Origin: DATBAX01 sp963723765
GTDB lineage: Bacteria; Acidobacteriota; Terriglobia; Terriglobales; Acidobacteriaceae
Length of the DNA stretch: 64,000 bases
Assembly: GCA_963723765.1 (NCBI GenBank)
Contig: CAVRSD010000002.1
Span: 372,001-436,000 of the forward strand
Reading direction: 5' to 3'
In this document: piece after piece, positions 27,633 through 37,699 of the stretch
Numbering within the stretch: position 1 is the stretch's first letter
Layout of the letters: each line of letters opens with the position of its first letter
Notes under the pieces: generated by a model
What the model was told of the DNA's origin: nothing
Databases searched by the model: none
What the model saw: only the letters and a program-made list of their open reading frames with translations
Position numbers and translations under genes: made by a program

Positions 27633-30600
27633 TCCGGTATCTGATCGACTTTGCTCTGCGCAATCGCATCCTGGTGCTGAGCGTGACAGTCGTGCTGTTT
27701 GCGTGGGGGCTCATTTCTTTCCACAATCTGCCGATCGAAGCTTATCCCGACGTTGCCGACACCTATGCGCAGGTCATTACTCAATGGCCTGGCCATGCCG
27801 CTGAGGAAGTCGAGCAGCAGATCACAGTCCCACTCGAAGTGACCTTGAACGGCGTGGCTCATATGACCCACCTGCGGTCAACTTCGCTGGCAGGCCTCTC
27901 CGTCATCACGATCATTTACGACGACGATACAACTACATTCAATGCCCGCCAAGAAGTGTTGGACCGGTTGCAACTCGTCACCCTGCCAACCGGCGTGAAT
28001 CCGAATCTCGGGCCGGATTACAGCCCCACCGGCCAGATCATGTTTTACACGCTCCAGAGCACGAATCCGAAGTATGACGTGATGGAGCTGAAGACACTGA
28101 ACGACTGGTATGTCGTCAACCAACTGAAATCGGTTCCCAACGTGGTGGACGTGAATCCGTTTGGCGGCCCCACTCGCGAATACCAGGTAAGGATTGATCC
28201 CGGCAAACTGGTTTCGTATGGATTGTCGCTTAGCCAGGTAGAGCAGGCGCTTGCCGCAAATAATACGAACGCAGGCGGCGGCTTCATCGAGCGTGGCGAG
28301 CAGGCGCTGAATGTCCGCGCCGTTGGCCTGATGCAGACCACTGACGACATTGCCGCCACGGTTGTAAAAGTACAGAACGGAACGCCCGTCCATGTGCGCG
28401 ATCTCGCCGTGGTGGTGCAGTCGCCCAAGGTACGCCTGGGCCAACTCGGCAAAACTATCCGCAAAGAAGATGGAACAGTCATCAACGATGATGATGTCGT
28501 CGAGGGTATCGTCCTTTTGCGCAAAGGTGCTGAAGCCGATGCCACGCTCGACGCCTTACATGCGGAAATTAAACAGCTGAACGAACATCAGTTACCTGCC
28601 GGTGTAAAGCTGGTCCCCCACCTCGACCGCAGCGATCTCGTCCACTACACAACCCATACCGTGCTTAGAAATCTCACGGACGGCGTTTTGCTGGTCACGC
28701 TTGTCCTGTTTTTATTCCTGGGTAATGTACGCAGCGCGCTGATTGTCACTATCACCATTCCCTTTGCATTGCTCTTTGCCGCAATCCTGCTGGACCTGAG
28801 TCACATTCCGGCCAACCTGCTCTCCCTGGGAGCATTGGATTTCGGCATGGTGGTGGATGGCTCAGTAGTAATGATCGAGAACATTTTGCGTCATGCCGAG
28901 TACGGCCGCGGCAAGAAGACATTTATTGAAATGATCGGCACGGCGGCGCACGAAGTGCAGAGGCCGGTTTTCTTTGCTCGCATCATTATTATCGTTTCCT
29001 ACCTACCGATCTTCACTCTCCAACGTGTCGAAGGAAGACTGTTTCGTCCGATGGCGTGGACCGTGGCATTTGCCCTGTTGGGAGCATTGCTGTTCGCGCT
29101 CTTGATTGCGCCGGTGCTATGCACGCTGTTGTTCAAGGACAACATTAAAGAATGGCGCAACCCTGTATTTCACTGGCTGCAGGAACATTACACTCGCCTA
29201 CTCGATTGGTGTTTCGACCACCTCAAATTCACCCTAGGGATGGGGATTGTCGCACTTGTGGCGATGTTATTTCTGGCTTTCGGTGGGGTGATTGGTTCTG
29301 AGTTCCTGCCCCATCTGGATGAAGGCGCGATTTGGGTAAGAGGCACACTGGCCCCAAGCACAGGGCCTTCGGCTGCATTCTCGTTGGCAAAACAGGCGCG
29401 GCTGGTGCTGGCTAATTTTCCAGAGGTCAAGCAGATCGTGAGCCAGGTAGGACGTCCCGATGATGGCAGCGATGCCAGCGGCTTCTACAATACAGAATTT
29501 TTTGTTGATCTGCTGCCGCGCTCGGAGTGGCGCTCGGAGTACAAAACAAAAGACGATCTCATTGCTGCCATGGACACCGATCTGGACAAATTTCCCGGAG
29601 TGGACTGGAATTTTTCGCAGCCGATTTCCGACAACGTCGAAGAAGCCGTCAGCGGCGTCAAGGGCGAACTTGCCGTAAAACTTTTCGGGTCTGACTTGAA
29701 GGTTCTCGAAGCCAAAGCCGACGAAATTCAGGCCGTCATGAGTAAAATTCCGGGCGTGGCTGATCTGGGAACGTTTCAAGTACGCGGCCAGCCCAACGTG
29801 AATCTGGTAATTGATCGCGCCGCCGCCGATCGGTTTGGAATCAATGTCAGCGATGTGCAGGATGCTGTTGAGACTGCTGTCGGCGGAAAGGCCGTCAGCC
29901 AAATCCTGATCGGTGAGCAACGCTACGACCTGACCGTCCGTTATCAGGAACCGTTTCGCAAGACTGTCGACGATATCGCGAATATCCGGATTCTAGCACC
30001 TTCGGGAGAGCGGGTTTCGTTGGCGCAACTCTGCCAGATCAAACTCGAAGACGGCGCGTCGAACATCTATCGCGAGGGAAATTCACGCTACGTCGCCATT
30101 AAGTACAGCGTGCGCGGACGCGATTTGGGTAGCACGGTACGTCAGGCAATCGAGGACGTCGGCCAAAAAGTGCAGCTGCCCGAAGGCTATCACCTCGACT
30201 GGACCGGCGAATATGAGAGTCAGCAGCGTGCGAACCGGCGTCTCGCCGTGATCGTGCCCATCACGCTCCTGCTCATGTCTTTTATTCTTTACTCCGCTTT
30301 CAGTTCGTGGAAATGGGTCGGCCTCATTCTCGCGGTGGTTGGGCTCTCGCCTCTTGGTGGTTTTCTCAGCCTGCTGCTGACCGGTACGCATTTCTCGGTG
30401 TCATCCGGCTTGGGATTTCTGGCCCTGATTGGCGTATCGGTCGAAATCGGAGTCATTATGGTGGAGTACATCAACCAGCTCCGCACGCGAGGTATGAATC
30501 CGCGCGAGGCCGCGAAAGAAGGCGCATCGCTACGGCTTCGCCCCATCATGATGACCATGCTGGTCGCCACTTTGGGACTTCTGCCCGCTGCCATGTCGCA

Positions 30601-30778
30601 CGACATTGGTTCCGACTCGCAACGGCCGTTTGCCATCGTGATTGTCGGCGGGTTAATTGTCGAACTCGTCATCAGCATAGTCTTGCTACCCACGCTGTAC
30701 GTCTTCTGGGCCAACAAGAACGATAAATTGCCCGCGCCGGAACTCGGCTTTATGCAAGAAGGCGAACACGTCGATTAG
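27629..30778 (+). CDS. Heavy-metal-type RND pump (CzcA/CusA-like)
   Basis: 1049 residues from the ATG at 27629; codons further upstream are adaptor sequence read in another frame. The protein shows the HME-RND pattern: N-terminal helix (NRILVLSVTVVLFAWG), porter domains, a TM4 segment LDFGMVVDGSVVMIEN with the essential acidic residues, and LLPTLYVFW near the end. Family knowledge: TM4 DFGxxxDG[AS]VV is typical of divalent-cation CzcA-type members, whereas CusA copper/silver pumps read differently. Substrate Co/Zn/Cd/Ni is thus more likely than Cu/Ag, but this is inference. Translation is coupled with the adaptor (ATGA). No metal sensor gene is adjacent. Confidence 0.92.
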   Translation: MIRYLIDFALRNRILVLSVTVVLFAWGLISFHNLPIEAYPDVADTYAQVITQWPGHAAEEVEQQITVPLEVTLNGVAHMTHLRSTSLAGLSVITIIYDDDTTTFNARQEVLDRLQLVTLPTGVNPNLGPDYSPTGQIMFYTLQSTNPKYDVMELKTLNDWYVVNQLKSVPNVVDVNPFGGPTREYQVRIDPGKLVSYGLSLSQVEQALAANNTNAGGGFIERGEQALNVRAVGLMQTTDDIAATVVKVQNGTPVHVRDLAVVVQSPKVRLGQLGKTIRKEDGTVINDDDVVEGIVLLRKGAEADATLDALHAEIKQLNEHQLPAGVKLVPHLDRSDLVHYTTHTVLRNLTDGVLLVTLVLFLFLGNVRSALIVTITIPFALLFAAILLDLSHIPANLLSLGALDFGMVVDGSVVMIENILRHAEYGRGKKTFIEMIGTAAHEVQRPVFFARIIIIVSYLPIFTLQRVEGRLFRPMAWTVAFALLGALLFALLIAPVLCTLLFKDNIKEWRNPVFHWLQEHYTRLLDWCFDHLKFTLGMGIVALVAMLFLAFGGVIGSEFLPHLDEGAIWVRGTLAPSTGPSAAFSLAKQARLVLANFPEVKQIVSQVGRPDDGSDASGFYNTEFFVDLLPRSEWRSEYKTKDDLIAAMDTDLDKFPGVDWNFSQPISDNVEEAVSGVKGELAVKLFGSDLKVLEAKADEIQAVMSKIPGVADLGTFQVRGQPNVNLVIDRAAADRFGINVSDVQDAVETAVGGKAVSQILIGEQRYDLTVRYQEPFRKTVDDIANIRILAPSGERVSLAQLCQIKLEDGASNIYREGNSRYVAIKYSVRGRDLGSTVRQAIEDVGQKVQLPEGYHLDWTGEYESQQRANRRLAVIVPITLLLMSFILYSAFSSWKWVGLILAVVGLSPLGGFLSLLLTGTHFSVSSGLGFLALIGVSVEIGVIMVEYINQLRTRGMNPREAAKEGASLRLRPIMMTMLVATLGLLPAAMSHDIGSDSQRPFAIVIVGGLIVELVISIVLLPTLYVFWANKNDKLPAPELGFMQEGEHVD

Positions 30779-30836
30779 AAGTACTCGCTGGATGAGTGGC
30801 TTTCGCAGACAGAATCGCAACCGTACCTGCTAACAA

Positions 30837-31331
30837 CTACTCCTCATCCAGATATTCGCCGGGTACGTCATCCTCCGGAACCTCATGGGTGTGAACTTCC
30901 GCCTCATCCGCGTCCCCGGCATCTTCCACGCCCCTCACGATGCCAGCCTCGAATGCGTTCCCTTCTTCGAGCAGTTCGTCAACACTTTCCGAATCCGCAC
31001 TCTCGATATTGGATAGTCCCTGCAAATCGCCCGATTGCCCACCCGACCCGGATCTCGCTCCACGCGCTGAGAATGGCTCGGCATCGGCCCGCCCGCGTTT
31101 CTTCCGTGTCTGCTTCTTGATCGTCCCCGCGCTTTTCCCGCGGACGGTCTTCTTCTTATGAGTCTTAGCGGCACGCTTAACTTTCGCTGGTGCCCTGGAA
31201 ACAGGCTTCTTCCTCGCCAACTTCTTGGGAGCTTTCGCCTTCTTCACGAGTTTCTTCGCCGGCTTGAACTTCTTGCTGGTAGTTTTCTTCAACTTCGTTG
31301 CTTTTTTCTTGGTTTTCTTTTTGATGGCCAT
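30837..31331 (-). CDS. Lys/Ala-rich histone-H1-like protein with acidic tail
   Basis: 164 residues. Residues 1-85 are almost only Lys, Ala, Arg, Pro, Val and Thr (KKKTKKKATKLKK and similar), like the tail of eukaryotic histone H1 and bacterial AlgP/HctB-type proteins. The second half turns acidic with a motif around DLQGLSNIESADSESV and FEAGIVRGVEDAGDADEAEVHTHEVP, which I recall as a separate small domain found alone in other Acidobacteriota. A basic DNA-binding arm with an acidic module suggests a nucleoid or regulatory role. That function is inferred. It lies convergent with the RND pump genes, and no terminator is clear in the 58-base gap. Confidence 0.75.
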   Translation of the reverse strand: MAIKKKTKKKATKLKKTTSKKFKPAKKLVKKAKAPKKLARKKPVSRAPAKVKRAAKTHKKKTVRGKSAGTIKKQTRKKRGRADAEPFSARGARSGSGGQSGDLQGLSNIESADSESVDELLEEGNAFEAGIVRGVEDAGDADEAEVHTHEVPEDDVPGEYLDEE

Positions 31332-31372
31332 TCGCGCAGTCTAGCACCGGCGCAGGTCCGCTGCAATTGACA

Positions 31373-33001
31373 CTACGTTTCTTTCGATGAAGCGTAGATG
31401 AGGTGACGTACCTCCGGCTCGCTGGCTATGCAACTACGCAAGCGTTGCTCAAGCTCGCGGTCCGCTTGTGTCCCCCGTTCGTGTTGACGCTGGTGTTCCG
31501 CCCACGAATTCACCAGAAAAATTTCCAGATAGCGATCTTCGGTTTCAGTGTCATGGAAGACTCCCCATCGATAAGCTCCATCGCGACGGCGGAGACGTCC
31601 ATATTGATGGATCGTTTTCACGAACTCCGCCTCTCGCTCCCGGCTGACTATATATGTAACCGTAACCAGCACTGGGCCCCCGCGAAGCTCGTCTGCGGGC
31701 TCGTTGACGACGACGGGCATCCGCCAATGGTTCCATGGACTCAAATCCGAAGTCGAGTTCGGAAGCTTCGCAAAGAGCACGAGCACCGTGGTGCAGATGG
31801 TTCCAATTCCAGCAGAGACAATCGCTACCCGAATCCCGGCTCGTTGGGCAATAAATCCCCAAGTTGCGCTCCCCAGGGCCGTGCCTCCTTGAGACACCAG
31901 TATGAACACAGCGAGGACGCGGGCACGAACCCAGTCGGGCGCTAGATTTTGGATCAGCGCGCTGATTAGGGAAATGAAAACAATCCAGGACGCGCCGCCA
32001 ATTAACATGAGGGGGCCCAATGTACTCAGTCTGTGTAAAGCACTAATGGTAATAGTCGCCAGCCCCAGGACTATGACTCCCGTGGACACAACGGTCTCCG
32101 TTGACCATCTGGCGCGCGCGTGCTGCAACACGAGAGCGCCGAGGACTGCGCCCGCCCCAAAGCATCCGAGCAAGAACCCATAACCTGCCGCGCTAGCCGT
32201 CATGCTCCTGGCTATCGTGGGTAGCAATGCAAATAGGGCGCTGCCGAAGAACATCAGTGAACCCGTCCGAATGAGTACGTGACGGATCTGGGGTGAGTAG
32301 CGCACATATCGAATGGCAGCGACTGTGGCTCCTCCGAACGATTCTACGGGCGCTGTTCGTTTACGAATCGGCCTTTTCCATCGCGCAATAACAAAGATGA
32401 CGCCGATGAACGACAAGACATTGGCCACAAATGCTGTGGCTATACCCGCGCTGGCGATAACGACACCCGCGAGTGCCGGTCCTACTGCTCGGGCAAGATT
32501 GAATTCAATCCCGTTCAGCGCCGATGCAGCTTCAAGGTCAGGCTTGGCCACTAATTCAGGAAGAATCGCGCGCCACGTCGGGGTTTCGAAAGCATCTCCT
32601 GCCGACAATGCAAACGTCAGCACGAGCAGGAGCCACGGTGACATAAGGCCAGCAATGGTCAAGACAGCGAGAAGTAACGCCACTCCAGCCATCCAGGACT
32701 CAGTGAATAGAACCAATTTACGGCGATCTACGATATCGCCCGCGGAACCTGCAGGAAGTGCGAGAAGAAAAAATGGCAAGGACGAAGCCGTTTGCGTAAG
32801 TGCCACATACATCGGCCCGGCACCGAGCGACACCATCAGCCATGCTGCGCCGACACTCTGCATGAACGTGCCGATATCAGAAACCACATCGGCGACCAGC
32901 AGATTGCGGAAGGTAGACACACGCAGGGGCTGCCACAAACTCGAGGAAACTCGCGGCTTCACGTTCTTTTCAGCAGTATCGGCCAATTGGCTTTTGCCCA
33001 C
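31373..33001 (-). CDS. MFS_3-type exporter with C-terminal ABM-like domain
   Basis: 542 residues. Twelve hydrophobic segments fill residues about 20-410, with family marks FRNLLVADVVSDIGTFMQSV, ALPAGSAGDIVDRRKLVL and LGSATWGFIAQRAG. This is the MFS_3 branch that includes EntS-like enterobactin exporters. Residues about 440-540 form an added soluble domain (VTVTYIVSREREAEF ... YRWGVFHDTETEDRYLEIFLV) resembling ABM-type monooxygenase folds, an architecture known in this family. The substrate is unknown. It lies 37 bases after the pirin gene on the same strand, so co-transcription is likely. Confidence 0.82.
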   Translation of the reverse strand: MGKSQLADTAEKNVKPRVSSSLWQPLRVSTFRNLLVADVVSDIGTFMQSVGAAWLMVSLGAGPMYVALTQTASSLPFFLLALPAGSAGDIVDRRKLVLFTESWMAGVALLLAVLTIAGLMSPWLLLVLTFALSAGDAFETPTWRAILPELVAKPDLEAASALNGIEFNLARAVGPALAGVVIASAGIATAFVANVLSFIGVIFVIARWKRPIRKRTAPVESFGGATVAAIRYVRYSPQIRHVLIRTGSLMFFGSALFALLPTIARSMTASAAGYGFLLGCFGAGAVLGALVLQHARARWSTETVVSTGVIVLGLATITISALHRLSTLGPLMLIGGASWIVFISLISALIQNLAPDWVRARVLAVFILVSQGGTALGSATWGFIAQRAGIRVAIVSAGIGTICTTVLVLFAKLPNSTSDLSPWNHWRMPVVVNEPADELRGGPVLVTVTYIVSREREAEFVKTIHQYGRLRRRDGAYRWGVFHDTETEDRYLEIFLVNSWAEHQRQHERGTQADRELEQRLRSCIASEPEVRHLIYASSKET

Positions 33002-33038
33002 GGTTGTAGATTGGAGATCGGTCTGGGCGAAACAGGAA

Positions 33039-33945
33039 CTAAGGTTTTTTCAAAAAGTTCCCCTGCTCAAGTTCAGTGAATGCCTGCCGCAGTTGCTCCT
33101 GTGTATTCATCACGATTGGGCCATACCATGCGACCGGCTCTTCCAATGGCTTTCCTGAAACCAGCAGGAACCTGATCCCATCGTCCCCGGCCTGAACCGT
33201 GACCTCATCACCCCGGTCAAAAAGTATGAGCGAGCGGTTGTCCGCTTCCACGGGAGGCGTCGGTGTCCAGCCATTTCACCCCTTCTGTCGGCGCAACGAG
33301 TGGGCCGGACGCATTGCAGAACTTTCCACTTCCTGCAAAAACATAAGCGAAGGCGTGGCGGGTCGTCTCCACCGGGAGCGTCTTTCTCCTGCCCGGCGAC
33401 ACCGAAACATCCAGGTAGATCGGGTCTGCGGCGATCCCATCCACCGGGCCGGTCTTTCCCCAGAAGCTCCCGCAGACAACTCGCACATGGGTACCGTCGT
33501 CATCCTTGATTTCAGGAATATCCAATGCCTTCACTTCCTGATAACGCGGCGCCGTCATTTTGAGCGCCGCCGGAAGATTCGCCCACAACTGAAAACCGTG
33601 CATCCGGCCGGCATGGTCACCTTTCGGCATCTCCTGATGGATAATGCCACTGCCCGCCGTCATCCACTGCACATCGCCGGAAGCGATAGCGCCACGGTTT
33701 CCCATGCTGTCGTTGTGCTCTACGGTCCCCGCCAAAACATAGGTGATGGTTTCAATACCGCGGTGGGGATGCCAGGGGAAACCTGCCAGATAATCCTCAG
33801 GAACATCATTGCGAAAATCATCGAGCAGAAGAAACGGATCGAAATCCTTAGTGTTTCCGAAGCCAAACGCGCGGCGCAGATGCACGCCCGCACCTTCGAG
33901 CGTCGGCTTCGATTGAATCACTCGCTTGATGGGTCGAATCGACAA
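33039..33945 (-). CDS. Pirin-family protein, one frame break
   Basis: The first frame (33217-33945, TTG start with AAGGAG in front) shows the pirin cupin: FPWHPHRGIETITYVL, GDVQWMTAGSGIIHQEMP, and metal-binding His and Glu residues. The second frame (33039-33251) continues DNRSLILFDRGDEVTV, FLLVSGKPLEEPVAWYGP and MNTQEQLRQAF, the normal C-terminal half. Removing one base in the CCC at 33252-33254 joins them into a 301-residue protein of standard pirin length. Family knowledge: pirins bind iron in an N-terminal cupin and may act as redox sensors or quercetinases. In the sequence as given, only the first frame is translated and the C-terminal domain is lost. Confidence 0.85.
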
Positions 33946-33967
33946 GTTGGCTCCTTTTTGGAGTGTC

Positions 33968-33997
33968 TCTATAAGTGGTAAGACATTCCATTGTCAT
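33968..33997 (-). promoter_or_regulatory. Candidate sigma-70 promoter for pirin-MFS
   Basis: On the minus strand ATGACA (33992-33997) and TATAGA (33968-33973) are 18 bases apart, 23 bases ahead of the pirin start with AAGGAG in between. The match is 5/6 and 4/6, so this is plausible but not strong. Confidence 0.4.
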
Positions 33998-34168
33998 GCA
34001 GGATATAAACTACTGCAACTTGCCGGCAAGTCTCACGTTTTTGCCGGATATTTCAGATCTGTGTCTGTATTGAAGTTGGGACCAGCAATCGACAACCCCT
34101 GCAATCTCTGAGACCCTGTATTTTCGTATTGGATGCTGGGGAATCGCTGGGTCGACGAAAGATCGGGA

Positions 34169-35555
34169 ATGACCAATCTAACTTCAGAAGCGTCTCGCGG
34201 CCGTGAATCGACGGCGACTCACATTTTTCTTATCCTGGGAGTCATGCTGTTTATTGCCGGAGTCTCTCTGGCCGCCCCATATCCCTTTCATACGTGGACC
34301 GTGGTGCTCCGCTGGATTGGCATAGCCGTACTTGCCCTCGCAGGAGTGCGAAGATCGACCCTCACTTATTGGATTTTCTTGTCGATGCTCCTCGGCATCG
34401 AAATCGGGCTGGACCGTCCTCAGCTCGCCGAACATCTTACGCGTATTCAGCGATATTTTTTTACGGCTGATTAAAGTCATCGTCGCTCCACTCATTATTG
34501 GGACACTGGTCACTGGCATTGCCGGCCACGGCAATTTGCGAAGCATGGGGCGAATCGGCTTGAAAAGCCTGATTTACTTCGAAATCGTCACTACGCTCGC
34601 CCTTTTCATTGGCCTAATAGCCATCAACCTCACCCGTGCAGGCGAGGGACTGTCTTTCTCGGGAACCCCACAAAATGCATCCGTGCAGACGCAAAATCAA
34701 ACGCCTCTTCATTGGGATGATTTTCTGTTGCACATCTTCCCCGAGAATATTGCTAAAGCGGTGGCGGAAAACCAAATCCTCCAGGTTTCGGTGTTTGCCA
34801 TTCTTTTCGGCATCGCACTTGCGCGCTTGTCTGAGGCGAAACGCGCCCCAATGTTGCGTTTCTGTGAGTCGCTCACCGACACCATGTTTTCTCTTACCAA
34901 GATTGTGATGTATTTCGCGCCGGTCGGAGTGGGCGCCGCAATGGCCTATACGGTCGGCCACATGGGAGTGAGGGTTCTGCTGCCGCTGGCGAAATTGTTG
35001 CTCACCGGCTATGGCGCGCTATTGGCGTTTCTAATGCTGGTATTTCTTCCCATCGCCTGGATTGTGCGGCTGCCGATCGGCCGCTTCCTGAAAGCTGTGG
35101 CTGAACCCGCAACCATTGCCTTCGGTACCAGCACATCAGAAGCTGCCCTGCCTCTCGCCATGGAACAGATGGAAGCCTTCGGCGTGCCTCGCCACATAGT
35201 GGCATTTGTAATTCCTGCTGGTTACAGCTTCAACATGGATGGTTCTGCACTCTATCTTTCGCTGGCATCCATCTTCGTGGCGCAAGCCGCCGGCATCCAC
35301 TTGTCCTGGACAGAACAACTTTTCATGGTCTTCGCCCTAATGCTCACCAGTAAGGGGGTTGCGGGAGTTCCGCGAGCAGTACTGGTGGTGCTTCTCGCAA
35401 CCGCATCCACATTTCATCTACCAACGGAGCCAATCTTTATCATTCTCGGCATCGATGCTCTCATGGACATGGCCCGCACTTCCGTTAATGTAATTGGCAA
35501 TTGTTTGGCTTGCACTGTGATCGCACGCTGGGAAGGCACTGTGTTTGCACGCTAG
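34169..35555 (+). CDS. Dicarboxylate/amino acid:cation symporter (DAACS), one frame break
   Basis: The first frame (ATG at 34169, or 34133) gives two hydrophobic segments and TYWIFLSMLLGIEIGLD. From about 34439 the next frame continues RVFSDIFLRLIKVIVAPL, GIAGHGNLRSMGRIG and the family core GTSTSEAALPLAMEQ and GYSFNMDGSALY to the C-terminus. Removing one base near 34439 gives a 461-residue protein of the usual size. Family knowledge: DAACS proteins (GltP/DctA) take up C4-dicarboxylates or acidic/neutral amino acids with Na+ or H+. The long frame alone begins with a string of residues that is not membrane-like, supporting the frame-break reading. The gene stands alone on the plus strand. Confidence 0.85.
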
Positions 35556-35663
35556 GCCAGCCCATCTGGATAGAGGACGGAAATCTTGGATACGTACTAG
35601 AATGCGGAATTGTGATTGGCGTCGCGGTGCTAACTAGCCATTGCAAAAAGGAAAGGTGAGGCC

Positions 35664-36119
35664 ATGATTGAAAGACTGAAAGAAAGCCAGGGAGCGGCGT
35701 TCGGTTTCAAGGTGGTTGGTAGGGTCACCGCCGAGGAAGTCAAAGCATTTGAGACGCAAATTGAGTTTGTCATCCACGAACGGAAAGAGCGTCCGATTGG
35801 AATCCTGGCGGAGCTTTCGCAAATGGAGGGTGCGGATTGGAAAGCGCGTTGGGATGAAATGCGCTTTCTCCAGAAATACACAAGCCATATCGCGCGAATG
35901 GCGGTAGTCGGTGCCGACAAATGGGAAGAGATAGTGGCTATGGTCCTGGCCGGAACCGCTGTTCTTCAGGCCGAGACCCGCTATTTCACCAGCCCAGAGA
36001 TTGTTGCCGCATGGGAGTGGGTCAGGACGAGTAAGAACGCGGATCGCATCCCCGTGCGAACCATGTACCTCGGTACTGGTCTCTTCAAGGACTATATCCC
36101 TGAATACACCGATCTCTAA
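35664..36119 (+). CDS. SpoIIAA-like (STAS-fold) protein
   Basis: 151 residues with a good ribosome site (GGTGAGG seven bases before the ATG). The middle has the SpoIIAA-like order: GFKVVGRVTAEEVKAF, then a strand (RPIGILAELSQM), a helix with WKARWDEMRF, the strand ARMAVVGADKWEE and the end ETRYFTSPEIVAAWEWV. Family knowledge: this PF11964-type STAS-like fold is found in many bacteria, often standing alone, with no proved partner. No anti-sigma or sulfate-transport genes lie nearby. Followed 55 bases later by a small membrane protein gene. Confidence 0.75.
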   Translation: MIERLKESQGAAFGFKVVGRVTAEEVKAFETQIEFVIHERKERPIGILAELSQMEGADWKARWDEMRFLQKYTSHIARMAVVGADKWEEIVAMVLAGTAVLQAETRYFTSPEIVAAWEWVRTSKNADRIPVRTMYLGTGLFKDYIPEYTDL

Positions 36120-36174
36120 TAGGACGGGTGCCGCGGGCGATACGATTTAGAAGCTCACTAACCAGGACCAACAG

Positions 36175-36615
36175 ATGACGCCTATTATCGTAATCGCAAT
36201 TTTCGTGATGGCCGCTGTCCTGATATTTTGGAACGCCGGCATCATGCGCCGATTCAAAAGTGACTACCGTTATGACGGGGAATTTAACGGCAACCGCTAC
36301 GAGTGCATTCTGAGGTTTGCCAATTTAGAATCCGGCATGTGGTGCTCTGTTGGAGCCGATGCATCCGCGCTCTACCTGCTGACCGCTACTACACGCAAAA
36401 GATCGTTTTGGACATGGAACAACCGTGGCTTCGCCCGCGATATTTTCAAGACAAACCTTCAAATTCCATGGAGTGACCTTGATTGGCGAGAAAAAACAAT
36501 TCTCGTTAAGGATTTCATTTGGTTCGAAATTCCCGCGAAAAAAATCTATTTCTATGTCCCCAAGGATGTTGGCGACAAACTACTAATCGACGCCGGACGA
36601 AAGATCCCAGTCTAG
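36175..36615 (+). CDS. Membrane-anchored protein of unknown function
   Basis: 146 residues. A single N-terminal membrane helix (IIVIAIFVMAAVLIFW) is followed by a soluble part with strands containing GNRYECILRFANLES and PWSDLDWREKTIL, rich in aromatic residues. I do not recognise a family. The pattern is consistent with a one-pass protein whose soluble domain is probably cytoplasmic, since the sequence after the helix starts with basic residues (MRRFK). It follows the SpoIIAA-like gene in the same direction and is convergent with the DUF2950 gene, with 38 bases between them. Confidence 0.6.
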   Translation: MTPIIVIAIFVMAAVLIFWNAGIMRRFKSDYRYDGEFNGNRYECILRFANLESGMWCSVGADASALYLLTATTRKRSFWTWNNRGFARDIFKTNLQIPWSDLDWREKTILVKDFIWFEIPAKKIYFYVPKDVGDKLLIDAGRKIPV

Positions 36616-36653
36616 ATTTGACCTGGATCGGCAGCAAGGAACGGCAAGACCTG

Positions 36654-37634
36654 TCACTTCGCGTTTTGCTTGGCAGCGGTCTCTTCTTGCATGTCTTCCG
36701 TTTTGCGCCAACTAGAGTTGGGGTTGTATTCCTTCATATTCTTGGCAGCAACATCGGTCTTCTTGCCGAGGTCCTTTTCGTACACCACTCCGTCCTCGCC
36801 AATGATGAATGTCATCACGCCCGACGATCTGTATTCCGCCGGATAAGCCATGAAGGCGAAGCCATCCGTCATTTTTCCATTGACGACATAACTTTTCGCG
36901 CCACCTGGACCGTTTTTCCCCTGGCGAGTCAAAATGCGGTAATAGTAGCCGCGATAAGGAGTCGGGGCGACGTCTCGGCCCTTGGTATAGCCCTCGGCTA
37001 CAGCCGCTGCTACCAACGGGCCGATCGGGCTCGGGGATTCCCCATCGGCAACCTTCCAATAAAGACCGTTATGTTGGCCTTCACTGCTGAAGATTTTCTG
37101 GGCGTATTCGCCGTGCTGTGCAGCATGGTATTCCTTTTGCGCCGCCACCAATTCCTGGACAACTCGAATGGCCGACATTTCGTTCCGGCCGATTCGCCGG
37201 TACAGGATCTCTTTCTTTCCTGCTTCGGTGTCGAAATACCACGCGCTACCTTTGTTCACCAGCGGTATAGGTGTGGGCCAATTCTTCGCGCCAATGTACA
37301 AGATCGTCGTGCCATCCGGATCTTTGGCCAGACGGTGCATTTCCTGATATTTCTGAACGAAGTTTGTCCGGCTGTTGGCGTCTTCGATATCATCGCCCGA
37401 CGAGACGACGTTCTTTCCGTCCGGCCCGAGGATTTCGAGAGTCGCTTTTTCATCGTTAGTTTGTATTGCCATGACGAGTGCGCTGCTCGCGTCTTCGGCC
37501 GAGGGAAATGTCTTCTGCCCCGGCCGTTGCGCCATGGAACGGGTAGGCGCGCATGCCGCCAAAACGATGGCGATCACTGCAACTTTGGAAAGGCCAACCC
37601 AATAAGATTCGTCGGATCTCAACTTCGTTCGCAT
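36654..37634 (-). CDS. DUF2950 exported protein
   Basis: 326 residues. A signal peptide precedes RPGQKTFPSAEDASSALV, and the body has the DUF2950 marks: DGKNVVSSGDDIEDANSR, GSAWYFDTEAGKKEILYRRIG, YRGYYYRILTRQGKNGPGG and GFAFMAYPAEYRSSGVMTFI. Family knowledge: DUF2950 proteins are exported and nearly always next to a DUF3300 gene; their role is unknown. The DUF3300 gene is 65 bases upstream in the same direction here, supporting one operon. A long plus-strand frame (36519-37703) across it is a shadow. Confidence 0.9.
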   Translation of the reverse strand: MRTKLRSDESYWVGLSKVAVIAIVLAACAPTRSMAQRPGQKTFPSAEDASSALVMAIQTNDEKATLEILGPDGKNVVSSGDDIEDANSRTNFVQKYQEMHRLAKDPDGTTILYIGAKNWPTPIPLVNKGSAWYFDTEAGKKEILYRRIGRNEMSAIRVVQELVAAQKEYHAAQHGEYAQKIFSSEGQHNGLYWKVADGESPSPIGPLVAAAVAEGYTKGRDVAPTPYRGYYYRILTRQGKNGPGGAKSYVVNGKMTDGFAFMAYPAEYRSSGVMTFIIGEDGVVYEKDLGKKTDVAAKNMKEYNPNSSWRKTEDMQEETAAKQNAK

Positions 37635-37699
37635 ACGTCTTTTCTCCGTTTCATTTCACCCGCTCAGGAATTCGATGGTCCTCGGTTAATGATCCTTGG

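Noticed and set aside
33217..33945. Calling the pirin gene a normal 242-residue gene
   Set aside because: The last residues do not match the family, while the other frame continues the family to its end, so a one-base frame break is the better reading.
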